Notes under the pieces: model-generated
Told to the model about the DNA's origin: nothing
Databases searched by the model: none
What the model saw: only the letters and a program-made list of their open reading frames with translations
Position numbers and translations under genes: made by a program
NCBI RefSeq assembly: GCF_020662345.1
Contig: NZ_VMOA01000050.1
Coordinates: 1-38,731 of the forward strand
Reading direction: 5' to 3'
Source of the DNA: Methylobacterium sp. W2
GTDB lineage: Bacteria; Pseudomonadota; Alphaproteobacteria; Rhizobiales; Beijerinckiaceae
DNA: 38,731 bases
Part shown: piece after piece, positions 24,847-32,371 of the stretch
Position numbering within the stretch: the first letter of the stretch is position 1
How the letters are laid out: each line of letters opens with the position of its first letter

Positions 24847-26070
24847 TCAAGCGGCCTGGAAGGATACGGCCTCGATGCCGTTCTGCATGAAGCCGGCCCC
24901 GTTCCAGATCCGGTCCATGCCCTGCGCGACGCCGTTGGTGTTGGTGCAGCGGACCCTGACCGTGTGGGTGCCGGCGGCCAGCGCCGGCAGGCTGCCGTCG
25001 AAGCGGCGGAAGCTGTAGGGGCCCTCGTCCGCGCCGAGTTGCGCCGGAAACCACGTCGCCCCGCCGTCTCTGGAGAACTCGACCGCCTTTACCCCGCAAT
25101 CGCCGCCGAAAGCGATGCCGCGGATGGCCACCGGCGTTCCGGCTGCCACCTTGGCGTCGTCCTGCAAATTGGTGATGAACGAGCGCGGCACCATCCTGTT
25201 GATCGGCACCGTCTTGAAGCCGGTCTGGCCTGGTTTGATGTTGGCGCCCGGCACGTCCGGAATGCGGTAGGCGGTCTTCATCCAGTATTGCTCGTCGGGC
25301 TTGTCCAGCACCTCGATGTCGGACAGCATCTTGACCCAGTAGGTCGAGTACCAGCCCGGCACCACGAGGCGGAGCGGGAAACCGTTGAGCAACGGGAGCT
25401 GCTCGCCGTTCATCGCGTAGGCGATCATCACCTCACCATTGTTGGCGTGGTCGAGATCGAGGGACTTCTTGAAGTCCGGCGCGTCGTCGACGACCGGCTC
25501 GTCGAGGCCGTTGAAGCGCACCTGCACGGCACCGGCCTTCACCCCGGCCTTTTCGAGCACGTCCTTGAGGCGCACCCCGGTCCAGCGGGCGTTGCCCATC
25601 GAGCCGTTGGCCCATTGCGCCCCGGGCACCCGCGGCTCGAACAGCCCGCGTGAATTGCCCGAGCACTGGTTCACCGCGGCGATCTCGAAGCGCGGCAGGC
25701 CGGCGATGGCGTCGAGCGAGAGCGAGAGTTCCTTATCGACGTGGCCGTGGACCTTGAGCCGGAAGGTGCCGGCATCGACTTCGGTCGGGATCGAGGCCCA
25801 GTGCCAGCGCACGTAGAAGCGGTCGTTGGGCGTGAACACGCCCTCGTCGAACACCGAGAACGGCGTCTCCAGCAGCGGCGGATGGGTGCGCTGGAGGATC
25901 ATCTCGCCTTTGCCCGGAAAGGCGGTGGTCAGCGCCCGCTCGTCCGGGCCGCCGGGCAGCGGAAGCTTCACCGAGCCCGCGGCCCAGGCCGGCATGGCGG
26001 CGGCGAGGCTGCCGACCCCTAGGCCACCCAGGACGAGGCGGCGGTTCAACGGTTCGTGCAGATGGCGCAT
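24847..26070 (-). CDS. SorA-like Tat-exported sulfite dehydrogenase, module A
   Basis: This 407-residue protein has a twin-arginine signal (NRRLVLGG at 9-16) and cleavage expected near residue 31. The molybdopterin domain spans about 80-270 with ligand Cys136 (VNQCSGNSR), followed by a Mo-co dimerisation domain at about 285-400. This fits the SorA/SoxC branch of periplasmic sulfite dehydrogenases, which oxidise sulfite to sulfate with cytochrome c as acceptor. The downstream cytochrome c gene makes SorAB the better reading than SoxCD. The ATG has GGAG 6 bp upstream. A second SorAB pair lies at 32034-33565. Three GATCTCCGAT repeats lie about 220 bp upstream. Confidence 0.9.
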   Translation of the reverse strand: MRHLHEPLNRRLVLGGLGVGSLAAAMPAWAAGSVKLPLPGGPDERALTTAFPGKGEMILQRTHPPLLETPFSVFDEGVFTPNDRFYVRWHWASIPTEVDAGTFRLKVHGHVDKELSLSLDAIAGLPRFEIAAVNQCSGNSRGLFEPRVPGAQWANGSMGNARWTGVRLKDVLEKAGVKAGAVQVRFNGLDEPVVDDAPDFKKSLDLDHANNGEVMIAYAMNGEQLPLLNGFPLRLVVPGWYSTYWVKMLSDIEVLDKPDEQYWMKTAYRIPDVPGANIKPGQTGFKTVPINRMVPRSFITNLQDDAKVAAGTPVAIRGIAFGGDCGVKAVEFSRDGGATWFPAQLGADEGPYSFRRFDGSLPALAAGTHTVRVRCTNTNGVAQGMDRIWNGAGFMQNGIEAVSFQAA

Positions 26071-26288
26071 GATGTCTCCCTGGAATCGTTTGTTGGGCCG
26101 CGTCGGCCGGTCGCTAGATCTCGGTGTCGCCGTCGGCGGACGGCATTGGCGTCGGTCGAGACGGTTCGGTCTCGCCGCCGGAAACTCGGGTCATCGATCC
26201 AAGGCATCCCGGCAAAGAGGCGTCTTCTCCGTGAAGGAGATGCTACGGCGAGACGATTATTCCATCCAATGATCGTTCGAGATCTCAA

Positions 26289-26330
26289 CGATCTCCGATT
26301 GCGATCATCCGAAGATCTCCGATCTCCGAT
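26289..26330. repeat. GATCTCCGAT repeats upstream of the SorA-like gene
   Basis: CGATCTCCGAT at 26289-26299 and overlapping GATCTCCGAT copies at 26314-26323 and 26321-26330 lie in the 280-bp gap between the SorA-like gene and the small disrupted membrane-protein gene. A degenerate CGATCATCCGA lies between them. They may bind a regulator of the sorAB genes. No promoter elements are certain. Confidence 0.4.
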
Positions 26331-26348
26331 CAATGGCGGGCGGCCGGA

Positions 26349-26483
26349 TCAGATGATCGTCAGCCAAGCGGTGCCGACGGCGGCGACAGTCAGGGCGACC
26401 GTCCAGAATAGGACCCAGCGCATATGACCGCTGGTCTCGCCCTGCTAGGCCTCGTCGGTGGTCTCGATGGTGGGTCGGGTCAT
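26349..26483 (-). pseudogene. Tiny membrane protein interrupted by an amber codon
   Basis: A 44-codon frame reads MTRPTIETTDEA, then TAG (codon 13, bases 26445-26447), then QGETSGH and a hydrophobic helix, MRWVLFWTVALTVAAV and onward, to TGA. The joint EA-x-QG...G-H before a single transmembrane helix resembles small alphaproteobacterial membrane proteins in which x is Arg, so TAG probably replaced AGG or CGN. Translation could restart at the ATG at codon 21. It may be a nonsense mutant, a sequencing error or a restart product. It lies between sorA and the small secreted protein gene on the same strand. Confidence 0.55.
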
Positions 26484-26561
26484 GACGGATCTCCCTGCCA
26501 TTCGGGTGGTCGAAGGCTTCACGCGCCGCCGGACGGATGCCCGGCGGCCAAGGGGGCGCTG

Positions 26562-26795
26562 TCAGCGTCCGATCAGTTCCCGCGCCGGGCCGCCGGTCTC
26601 CTGGCCTCGGCCACGGGCGTAGGCCGGGAGTGCCGGGTTCTTGGCGTTGGCGCCATCGGCGTCGCCGTAGATCGGTGCGGATGGGCTGGTGATGAAGCGG
26701 ACCTGCGGAGCGCGGAGGCCCTGGGCCTGCGAGAGGCCCGTCATGCCGACAAGCGCGGAGGCGGCGAGGGCGACGGCGGCGATCGTACGGGTCAT
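26562..26795 (-). CDS. Small secreted protein
   Basis: This 77-residue protein has a signal peptide (residues 1-24, AALAASALVGMTGLSQA-type, cut after AQA). The mature part is about 53 residues, polar, without cysteines, and contains PQVRFITSPSAPIYGD. The ATG at 26795 has AGAAGGA about 9 bp upstream and was preferred to an upstream start at 26864 because it begins the signal sequence. The family is not recognised. It is divergent from the TDT-family transporter gene, with a palindrome-containing 214-bp gap between them, so the two may be jointly regulated. Confidence 0.65.
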   Translation of the reverse strand: MTRTIAAVALAASALVGMTGLSQAQGLRAPQVRFITSPSAPIYGDADGANAKNPALPAYARGRGQETGGPARELIGR

Positions 26796-26860
26796 GGTCG
26801 ATATCCTTCTGGTGGGGTCGTCACGCCGGTTCGTGATGACAAGAAGGTAGCGGCCGGAAA

Positions 26861-26901
26861 CCATTCGTACTAATGGTTTGATTAGCTAGTTTTAATCGAT
26901 T
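26861..26901. promoter_or_regulatory. Inverted repeats between divergent small-protein and exporter genes
   Basis: CCATTcGTACtAATGG (26861-26876) is a 16-bp palindrome with one mismatched pair. GATTA-N8-TAATC (26880-26897) and AATCGATT (26894-26901) follow in an unusually AT-rich stretch. The segment lies in the 214-bp gap between the small secreted protein gene and the TDT transporter gene, and probably holds operators and promoters of both. Confidence 0.45.
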
Positions 26902-27009
26902 GTTTTGATGATTAAGCGCCGCTTGCGAGTTGCTGTCTATCGCGGCGGCGCGCGATGCGGGGTCGTGCTAGAGCCGGTGCGTTGACCCTCCGAAGCCCAA
27001 GAGCGCCCC

Positions 27010-28161
27010 GTGTCCGAATCCAGTCTGCTGGCGATCAGCACAGGCCTAAAGCCGCTCTCGCGCCTCCAGCATCCGCGGGACGTGGTCCGACAATTCACGC
27101 CGAACTGGTTCACCGTGGTGATGGGCACTGGCGTGGTCGCCTTGACCCTCGACCGTCTGCCAGCGACGCATGCCCTGCTGGCCCCTGTGCCGCTCGGGCT
27201 CTGGCTCGCCTCCGTCGTGCTCTTCGCCACCTTCTGCTTGGTCTACGGCGCGCGCTGGATCTTCTACTTCGACGGCGCCCGACGGATCTTCGGACACTCG
27301 ACGGTGTCGATGTTCTTCGGGGCGATCCCGATGGCACTGGCGACGCTTCTGAACGGGCTGCTGATATTCGGTCCGCCCTATCTCGGCGCAGAGACCGTCC
27401 GAATCGCACTGCCGCTGTGGTGGTTCGACGTGGCGCTCGCTCTGATCTGTGCTGTCGCGATCCCCTACCTGATGTTCACCCGTCAGGAGCACCGCATCGA
27501 CCAGATGACGGCCGTATGGCTGCTGCCAGTGGTGACAGCCGAGGTCGTCGCCGTCTCCGGTGGCCTGCTCGCTCCAGCCTTGAGCGGCGAGAGCCAACAA
27601 CTCGCCGTCATCGTCACGAGCTTCGTACTCTGGGGCGTCTCGGTCCCGCTGGCGCTGAGCATCCTGGCGATCCTGGTGCTGCGCATGGCGCTGCACAACT
27701 TGCCACCGCGTGAGATGGCCGCATCGAGCTGGCTCTCCCTCGGTCCGCTCGGAACCGGGGCGCTCGGCCTGCTCGTGCTGGGGCAGGCCGGTGGCCCGAT
27801 CCTCGCGGCAGGCGGTTTTGCCGGCGCGCCCGAGATCCTCAGGATCACGGGCCTGATCGGCGCGCTGATCCTCTGGGGCTACGGCGCCTGGTGGTTTCTG
27901 CTCTCGCTCGCCGTCACCGTGCGCTACCTACGCGCCGGCGTTCCGTTCAACCTCGGCTGGTGGGGCTACATCTTCCCGCTCGGCGTCTATGCCCTGGCCA
28001 CCCTGCGGATCGGCGAAGTGACGGCACTCAGCGGGTTCGCCTGGCTCGGAGCGGGCCTCGTCGGCCTGCTGACCCTACTCTGGCTGATCGTGTCCGTGCG
28101 CACGTTGCGCGGGGCCTATCGCGGGGAGCTCTTCGTCTCGCCCTGCCTCGCCGGGGCCTGA
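27010..28161 (+). CDS. TDT-family transporter (TehA/Ssu1-like), probable sulfite exporter
   Basis: This 383-residue protein has about ten hydrophobic segments. The opening FTPNWFTVVMGTGVVAL is characteristic of the tellurite-resistance/dicarboxylate transporter (TDT) family, which includes fungal Ssu1 sulfite exporters, bacterial TehA and plant SLAC1 anion channels. It starts with GTG; the ribosome-binding site is weak. Given sulfite oxidases and YeiH exporters on both sides, sulfite efflux is the most likely role; malate or other anions are alternatives. It is divergent from the small secreted protein gene and convergent with yeiH. Confidence 0.85.
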   Translation: MSESSLLAISTGLKPLSRLQHPRDVVRQFTPNWFTVVMGTGVVALTLDRLPATHALLAPVPLGLWLASVVLFATFCLVYGARWIFYFDGARRIFGHSTVSMFFGAIPMALATLLNGLLIFGPPYLGAETVRIALPLWWFDVALALICAVAIPYLMFTRQEHRIDQMTAVWLLPVVTAEVVAVSGGLLAPALSGESQQLAVIVTSFVLWGVSVPLALSILAILVLRMALHNLPPREMAASSWLSLGPLGTGALGLLVLGQAGGPILAAGGFAGAPEILRITGLIGALILWGYGAWWFLLSLAVTVRYLRAGVPFNLGWWGYIFPLGVYALATLRIGEVTALSGFAWLGAGLVGLLTLLWLIVSVRTLRGAYRGELFVSPCLAGA

Positions 28162-28187
28162 CCGGGCCTCGGGCGCATCCGATCGGT

Positions 28188-29285
28188 TCAAGCGAGGCCC
28201 AGCACGCGGATCAGACCGAGGCTGACGGCGCCGAGTGCGACGAGCGAGGCGACCACCGCCAGGGTCACCCGTGCTCCGGCCTTAGCGACGCTGCGCACAT
28301 CGACCCCGAGACCGAGCGCCGCCATCGAAACCACGGTCATCACGTTGGCAGTCTCCGACATCGGCGCGAGCGCGACCTGCGGGACCAGCCCGGCCGAGCG
28401 AAGGCCCGCGAGCGCCAGGAAGGCGAGGATGAACCACGGCACCAGGCGGTGGATCGCGAGGCCGGCGCGAGCAGGGCGGTCGCCGGCGGTGACGCCGGGG
28501 GCGGCCTCGTCGGTCTCCTCGCGCAGCCGGCTTGCGCCGAGCGAGAGCATCAGGACGACCGGGCCTAGCATCAGCACCCGGACGAGCTTCACCAGGGTTC
28601 CGACCTGGACGCTGAGCGCCGCGACCGGCGCGGTGGCGGCGAGGACCTGCGGAACAGCGTAGACGGTGAGGCCGGCGAGCACGCCGTACTGCATCGGCGA
28701 CAGACCGAGCAGCGGCACCAGCAGCGGCAGGCCGAGCACCACCAGCACGCCCAGCACCGCGGTGAAGGCGATGGAGGCGGCGACGTCCTCGCCATCGGCG
28801 CCGATCACCGGTGCCGTGGCCGCGATCGCCGAGTTGCCGCAGATCGAGTTCCCGCAGGCCACGAGGATCGCCATGCGCGGATGCAGCCCGAGCGCTCGGC
28901 CGATGCCGTAACTCGACAGGATCGCCACGACGACGACGCCCGCGATGCCGAAGAGCAGGCCCGGTCCGGCGGCGAGGATCGTCGCGAGGCTGAGCGACGC
29001 GCCGAGCAGTACGACCGCGATCTCCAGCACGGTCTTGGCCCCGAAAGCGATGCCGGGAAAGAAACGCTGCGACGGGGTCCAGGCGGTGCGGATCGCGCTC
29101 CCGAGCAGGATCGCCAGCACCAAGGCTTCGAGCCAAGCGCGACCGAACAGGTGCGTCTCGACGGCTTCGAAGCCGATCGCTGCGGCGGTGACCGCCACAC
29201 AGAGGCCCAGTCCCGGAAGGATGGCTCTCGTGCCGGCTAAGGCACGCGTCGAACGAGAGTGGGAGAAAAGTCTGGGCGCGGACAT
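28188..29285 (-). CDS. YeiH/UPF0324-family membrane protein, module A
   Basis: This 365-residue protein has about ten transmembrane helices and the YeiH family segments MAILVACGNSICGNSAIAA and MAALGLGVDVR. The start at 29285 was chosen because GGAG precedes it by about 6 bp; the longer start at 29333 lacks support. Family knowledge: YeiH proteins are predicted sulfate or sulfite exporters, and E. coli yeiH is adjacent to the sulfite-responsive regulator gene yeiE. Two T-N11-A boxes upstream suggest LysR control. A paralogue lies at 30525-31607 across the IS6 element. Transport substrate is inferred. Confidence 0.87.
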   Translation of the reverse strand: MSAPRLFSHSRSTRALAGTRAILPGLGLCVAVTAAAIGFEAVETHLFGRAWLEALVLAILLGSAIRTAWTPSQRFFPGIAFGAKTVLEIAVVLLGASLSLATILAAGPGLLFGIAGVVVVAILSSYGIGRALGLHPRMAILVACGNSICGNSAIAATAPVIGADGEDVAASIAFTAVLGVLVVLGLPLLVPLLGLSPMQYGVLAGLTVYAVPQVLAATAPVAALSVQVGTLVKLVRVLMLGPVVLMLSLGASRLREETDEAAPGVTAGDRPARAGLAIHRLVPWFILAFLALAGLRSAGLVPQVALAPMSETANVMTVVSMAALGLGVDVRSVAKAGARVTLAVVASLVALGAVSLGLIRVLGLA

Positions 29286-29326
29286 GGATGGCTCCGATGT
29301 GATGCCGGAGGATCCCAGGTCCCGTT

Positions 29327-29376
29327 CATTCACTCCAACGGAATGATTAGATGTTTCCCATCACTGAAATAGATGG
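29327..29376. promoter_or_regulatory. Twin LysR-type boxes upstream of the first yeiH gene
   Basis: CATTC-N9-GAATG (29327-29345) and CCATC-N9-GATGG (29358-29376) both fit the T-N11-A rule of LysR-family sites. Their centres are 31 bp apart, three helical turns, matching the usual recognition and activation site layout. They begin 42 bp upstream of the yeiH ATG. Either LysR protein of the island could bind. Confidence 0.6.
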
Positions 29377-29432
29377 AATGATGACCCCTTCAGAGTTTGC
29401 GGAGACCCATTTTGTGGGGCCGACAGGCGGAT

Positions 29433-29513
29433 TCACCCGTCGATCCAACGGGCCTTGATCGCCGTGTCCGCAGCAAGCTCATAGATCCTGACGGAGCCCG
29501 TCGCGAGTTCGAG
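29433..29513 (-). pseudogene. Possible 3' remnant of a gene cut by the IS6 element
   Basis: A minus-strand frame of 26 codons (ELATGSVRIYELAADTAIKARWIDG) ends at a TGA at 29433 and runs directly into the left IS end. Its composition is protein-like. The missing 5' part was not found on the other side of the IS. No family recognised; the call is tentative. Confidence 0.25.
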
Positions 29514-30401
29514 GGGCCCTGTCGCAAACCCGTGGCGTTTACCCCGCGTTGACCATAGAGCCCGCATGGCACCTCCTGTTTCGGAGGCCACCCCATGATC
29601 CTGTCCGCCATAGCCGCGAAGCTGAAGCAGCGCTCCAAAGCCGATTTCAAGGGCCGGCACTACGAGGCGGCCCTGATCGTTCAGGCCGTCGCCTGGTACC
29701 TGCGTTACCCGCTGAGCTATCGTGACATCGAGGAGCTGTTCCTGGAGCGCGGGGTCGAGGTGGACCACAGCACCCTGAACCGTTGGGTGCTCGCCTACGC
29801 GCCGTTGATCGAGAAGCGGCTGCGCCAATTTCGCAAGCCGCACTGCGGGTCGATCCGGATCGATGAGACCTACATCAAGGTGCGTGGTGAGTGGCGCTAC
29901 CTCTACCGAGCTGTCGACAAGCACGGCAACCCAGTCGACTTCCTCCTCACCGCTAACCGCGATCTCGACGCGGCCAAGCGGTTCTTCCGTAAGATGCTGG
30001 CGGATCAGCCACTTCTTGCGCCCGATCGGATCGGCACGGATGGTGCCAGCACCTATCCACCCGCGATCGTGGCTGCGAAGAGCGATAGTCTTCTGCCCCA
30101 CGCGCCGCTCCACTACGTCACCAAACATCTGCAGCAAGGCATCGAGAGCGACCACTTCCGGGTCAAGAAGAACATGCCCCGGATCGGCGGCTTCCGCTCC
30201 TTCCATACAGCGCGACGCACGATCTGCGGCTTCGAGGCCATGCTCTGGCTGCGGAAGGGCTTCGGTTTCGCCGGCGCGTGGACGGTCCGCGAGCAGAACC
30301 GTCTTCTCGCACTCTGCTTTGGGCTTCCGCAGGCGAACAAAGCGTGAAAGCAGAACGGTAGAGAGCCTTCCGCGGCCTGACACTGAGTTCGCGACAGGCC
30401 C
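29514..30401 (+). mobile_element. IS6-family insertion sequence
   Basis: The element is about 888 bp, with imperfect terminal inverted repeats GGGCCCTGTCGCAAAC (29514-29529) and GGGCCTGTCGCGAAC (reverse of 30387-30401), resembling the IS6/IS26 terminal sequence. It contains one intact transposase gene. The 8-bp flanks (AGTTCGAG left, GTCTGGAG right) do not match, so no target duplication is visible. That is consistent with later rearrangement or with one end of a larger IS6-mediated event. It separates the two sulfite modules. Confidence 0.82.
29595..30347 (+). CDS. IS6-family DDE transposase
   Basis: This 250-residue protein has the conserved catalytic set Asp90 (RIDETYIKV), Asp149 (IGTDGASTYP) and Glu184 (IESDHFRVKK). 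The N-terminal segment with YRDIEELFLERGVEVDHSTLNRW is the family's HTH and signature region. The length is that of full IS6 transposases, so the enzyme appears intact. GGAGG about 8 bp upstream supports the ATG. It catalyses replicative cointegrate formation, which can duplicate or join neighbouring segments. Confidence 0.93.
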   Translation: MILSAIAAKLKQRSKADFKGRHYEAALIVQAVAWYLRYPLSYRDIEELFLERGVEVDHSTLNRWVLAYAPLIEKRLRQFRKPHCGSIRIDETYIKVRGEWRYLYRAVDKHGNPVDFLLTANRDLDAAKRFFRKMLADQPLLAPDRIGTDGASTYPPAIVAAKSDSLLPHAPLHYVTKHLQQGIESDHFRVKKNMPRIGGFRSFHTARRTICGFEAMLWLRKGFGFAGAWTVREQNRLLALCFGLPQANKA

Positions 30402-30524
30402 GTCTGGAGCCCTTGCGTCAGGCCGACGCTTGGTGCGGCATCCCTGCTCGTGTCCCAGGAACGCGACCTCACTGCCTCTTGTGCGCCTGAGTAGCCATCC
30501 TAGCGACTTTTGACGGTGCGTCGT

Positions 30525-31607
30525 TCAAGTGATGCCGAGCACGCGGATCAGCAACAGACTGACCCCGATCAGAACAGCCAGCGATGCAGTGACAGCGAGC
30601 GTGACGCGCCCACCGACGCGTGCAAGCACACGGACATCGACGCCAAGACCAAGAGCGGCCATCGACAACACGGTGAGGAACCCCGCGAGTTGGGTCAGCG
30701 GCTTCACCGCGACGTCCGGGATCAGACCGAGAGAGCGCAAAGTCGCTAGCGCCAGGAAGCCGAGGATAAACCATGGCACCAACTTGGTGAGGCCGAGCCG
30801 CCCAGCCTTCCGTGTTGGAGTGCCGGGCTCGACCGGAAGCCGCGAGGCAATCAGTGAAAAGGCCACCACGACGGGGCCGAGCATGAGAACGCGTACGAGC
30901 TTAACCAGCGTGCCAACTTGCGTGCTCAGGAGGCTCACGGGCACGGTCGCTGCCAGCACTTGCGGCACCGCGTAGACCGTCAGCCCCGCCAGCACCCCAT
31001 ACTGGTTATCGCTCATCCCGGCCAGCGGCACGAACAGGGGCAGCCCGAGCACCATGAGCACACCTAAAACCGCCGTGAAGGCAATCGAAGCGGCGATGTC
31101 CTTGGCTTGAGCCCCGATCACCGGCGCGACCGCGGCGATGGCTGAGTTGCCACAAATTGCGTTGCCACAGGCCACCAGGATAGCCATGCGCGCGGGCAGG
31201 CCGAACGCACGGCAAATGAGAAAACTCGTTACGATGCCGAGGATCACCGTTCCGACGATACCTCCCAAGAGCGCCGGGCCAGAAGCGAGGATCGCGCCAA
31301 GGCTGAGCGAGACTCCAAGCAGGGTAACGGCGACTTCCAAAAGCTGCTTGGCGGAAAAGGCAATGCCGGTGTGGAAGCGCGCATCGGGTGCCCAGGCAGT
31401 GCGCACTGCGATGCCGAGCAGGATAGCCAACACCAGGGCCTCAACATAAGGGTGACCGGAGACATGCTCTTCCAAGGCCTGCGCGGCCATGGCAATGAGC
31501 GTGATCACTACGCACAGGCCAATGCCAGGCAGAACCGATGCCGGCGAGACAGGCTTTTCGCGGAGCACTGCCATTGCGGGGGCTTTCTGGGATGCGTCTA
31601 GGCTCAC
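30525..31607 (-). CDS. YeiH/UPF0324-family membrane protein, module B
   Basis: This 360-residue paralogue of the YeiH protein at 28188-29285 keeps ACGNAICGNSAIAAVAPVIGA and the C-terminal MAALGLGVDVRVLARVG. About ten transmembrane helices are predicted. The listed start is GTG; an ATG 33 bp downstream (31574) is an alternative, and neither has a strong ribosome-binding site. The two YeiH proteins differ at many positions and the gene is less GC-rich, so it is not a recent duplicate. It lies downstream of the sorAB genes of module B, with a small opposing gene between. Sulfite or sulfate export is inferred from the family. Confidence 0.87.
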   Translation of the reverse strand: MSLDASQKAPAMAVLREKPVSPASVLPGIGLCVVITLIAMAAQALEEHVSGHPYVEALVLAILLGIAVRTAWAPDARFHTGIAFSAKQLLEVAVTLLGVSLSLGAILASGPALLGGIVGTVILGIVTSFLICRAFGLPARMAILVACGNAICGNSAIAAVAPVIGAQAKDIAASIAFTAVLGVLMVLGLPLFVPLAGMSDNQYGVLAGLTVYAVPQVLAATVPVSLLSTQVGTLVKLVRVLMLGPVVVAFSLIASRLPVEPGTPTRKAGRLGLTKLVPWFILGFLALATLRSLGLIPDVAVKPLTQLAGFLTVLSMAALGLGVDVRVLARVGGRVTLAVTASLAVLIGVSLLLIRVLGIT

Positions 31608-31648
31608 GATGCGGCTTTGAGGCGTGTTGGGAAGAAAACGTTCGTTGG

Positions 31649-31665
31649 TTCTCCATTGCGGAGAA
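31649..31665. promoter_or_regulatory. Inverted repeat upstream of the second yeiH gene
   Basis: TTCTCC-ATTGC-GGAGAA is a perfect 6-bp-arm repeat, 41 bp upstream of the annotated yeiH start. A second, looser symmetry (ACTC...GAGT) follows at 31667-31685. It lies between yeiH and the opposing small membrane protein gene and could regulate both. Confidence 0.4.
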
Positions 31666-31742
31666 GTACTCTCTCCAGAGGGAGTGAAGTTCGGAAAACC
31701 CCTCCCTTGCTTGAGACGGCCTTGGGCGCGACATATCTTGTC

Positions 31743-31985
31743 ATGCGCAACACTCCTGACACGTGGTCATCACCGATCACTTTCGATCCCTTCGGCGAGC
31801 CGGTCCCCGAGGGCGTTGCGCGCGCTTACAGATCTACCGCGGGCGACCACACCGCTCGCCGAATCGGCGGTGTGATATTCTGGAGCTTGGCGCTTCTGAT
31901 CCTGGCTGGACGCATCTACGCCGCTGACCTGCCTGTGGTTCAAACGGTCGCCTCGTACGCCGCAAAGGTCGTGGCTCTGATCTGA
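31743..31985 (+). CDS. Small single-span membrane protein
   Basis: This 80-residue protein has a polar N-terminal half (FDPFGEPVPEGVARAYR) and one transmembrane helix at about residues 44-60 (GGVIFWSLALLILAGRIY). The last 20 residues may form a second short hydrophobic helix. The ATG at 31743 has no strong ribosome-binding site; an upstream start at 31617 gives a basic, less natural extension. No family recognised. It points toward the sorB-like gene and lies on the opposite strand to its neighbours. Confidence 0.5.
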   Translation: MRNTPDTWSSPITFDPFGEPVPEGVARAYRSTAGDHTARRIGGVIFWSLALLILAGRIYAADLPVVQTVASYAAKVVALI

Positions 31986-32033
31986 GGCCTGAGCTATTTT
32001 TCCCAACCCGCGAATGCTGGGCTGTAGAAGCTT

Positions 32034-32360
32034 TTAATAGGTCGCTGTTAGGTAAGCGGCGATGACCTTGGCGTCGGCCTCAGCGATCGGCGCATGGTAG
32101 ACTTTGATCATCTTACTCACCTCGGCTTCCCAGAACGCCTTGCCTTTCCCTGGCGGCTGCATCGCAATGTAGTCGACGGAGTGGCAGCTCATGCAGTTGG
32201 CTTGCGCCGCCTCGAAGCCCATTATGTGAGTCGTGTCCGTCCCACCTTGGGGTGCTCGCAGCTGTGCCGTGGGCTCGGGTAGCGCGTAACTCCGAGGCTC
32301 GGCCACGGCCGTGCCGGCAGCGAGTATGAGTGCGATGCTGGTGACAAGAAATCGCGTCAT
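32034..32360 (-). CDS. SorB-like periplasmic cytochrome c, module B
   Basis: This 108-residue protein has a signal peptide (about 1-20, ending AVA-E), a heme motif CMSCH (Cys56, Cys59, His60) and a closing helix ADAKVIAAYLTATY. The ATG at 32360 has AGGGAG about 8 bp upstream, overlapping the end of the SorA-like gene, so it is preferred to a TTG at 32375. It is a divergent paralogue of the cytochrome at 24497-24835, with a different N-terminal region. It should accept electrons from the adjacent sulfite dehydrogenase. Confidence 0.88.
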   Translation of the reverse strand: MTRFLVTSIALILAAGTAVAEPRSYALPEPTAQLRAPQGGTDTTHIMGFEAAQANCMSCHSVDYIAMQPPGKGKAFWEAEVSKMIKVYHAPIAEADAKVIAAYLTATY

Positions 32361-32371
32361 CCCATTCTCCC

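Noticed and set aside
29433..30383. A 316-codon minus-strand frame opposite the IS6 transposase
   Set aside because: Most of it is antisense of the transposase. Only its last 26 codons lie outside the IS and are noted as a possible remnant.
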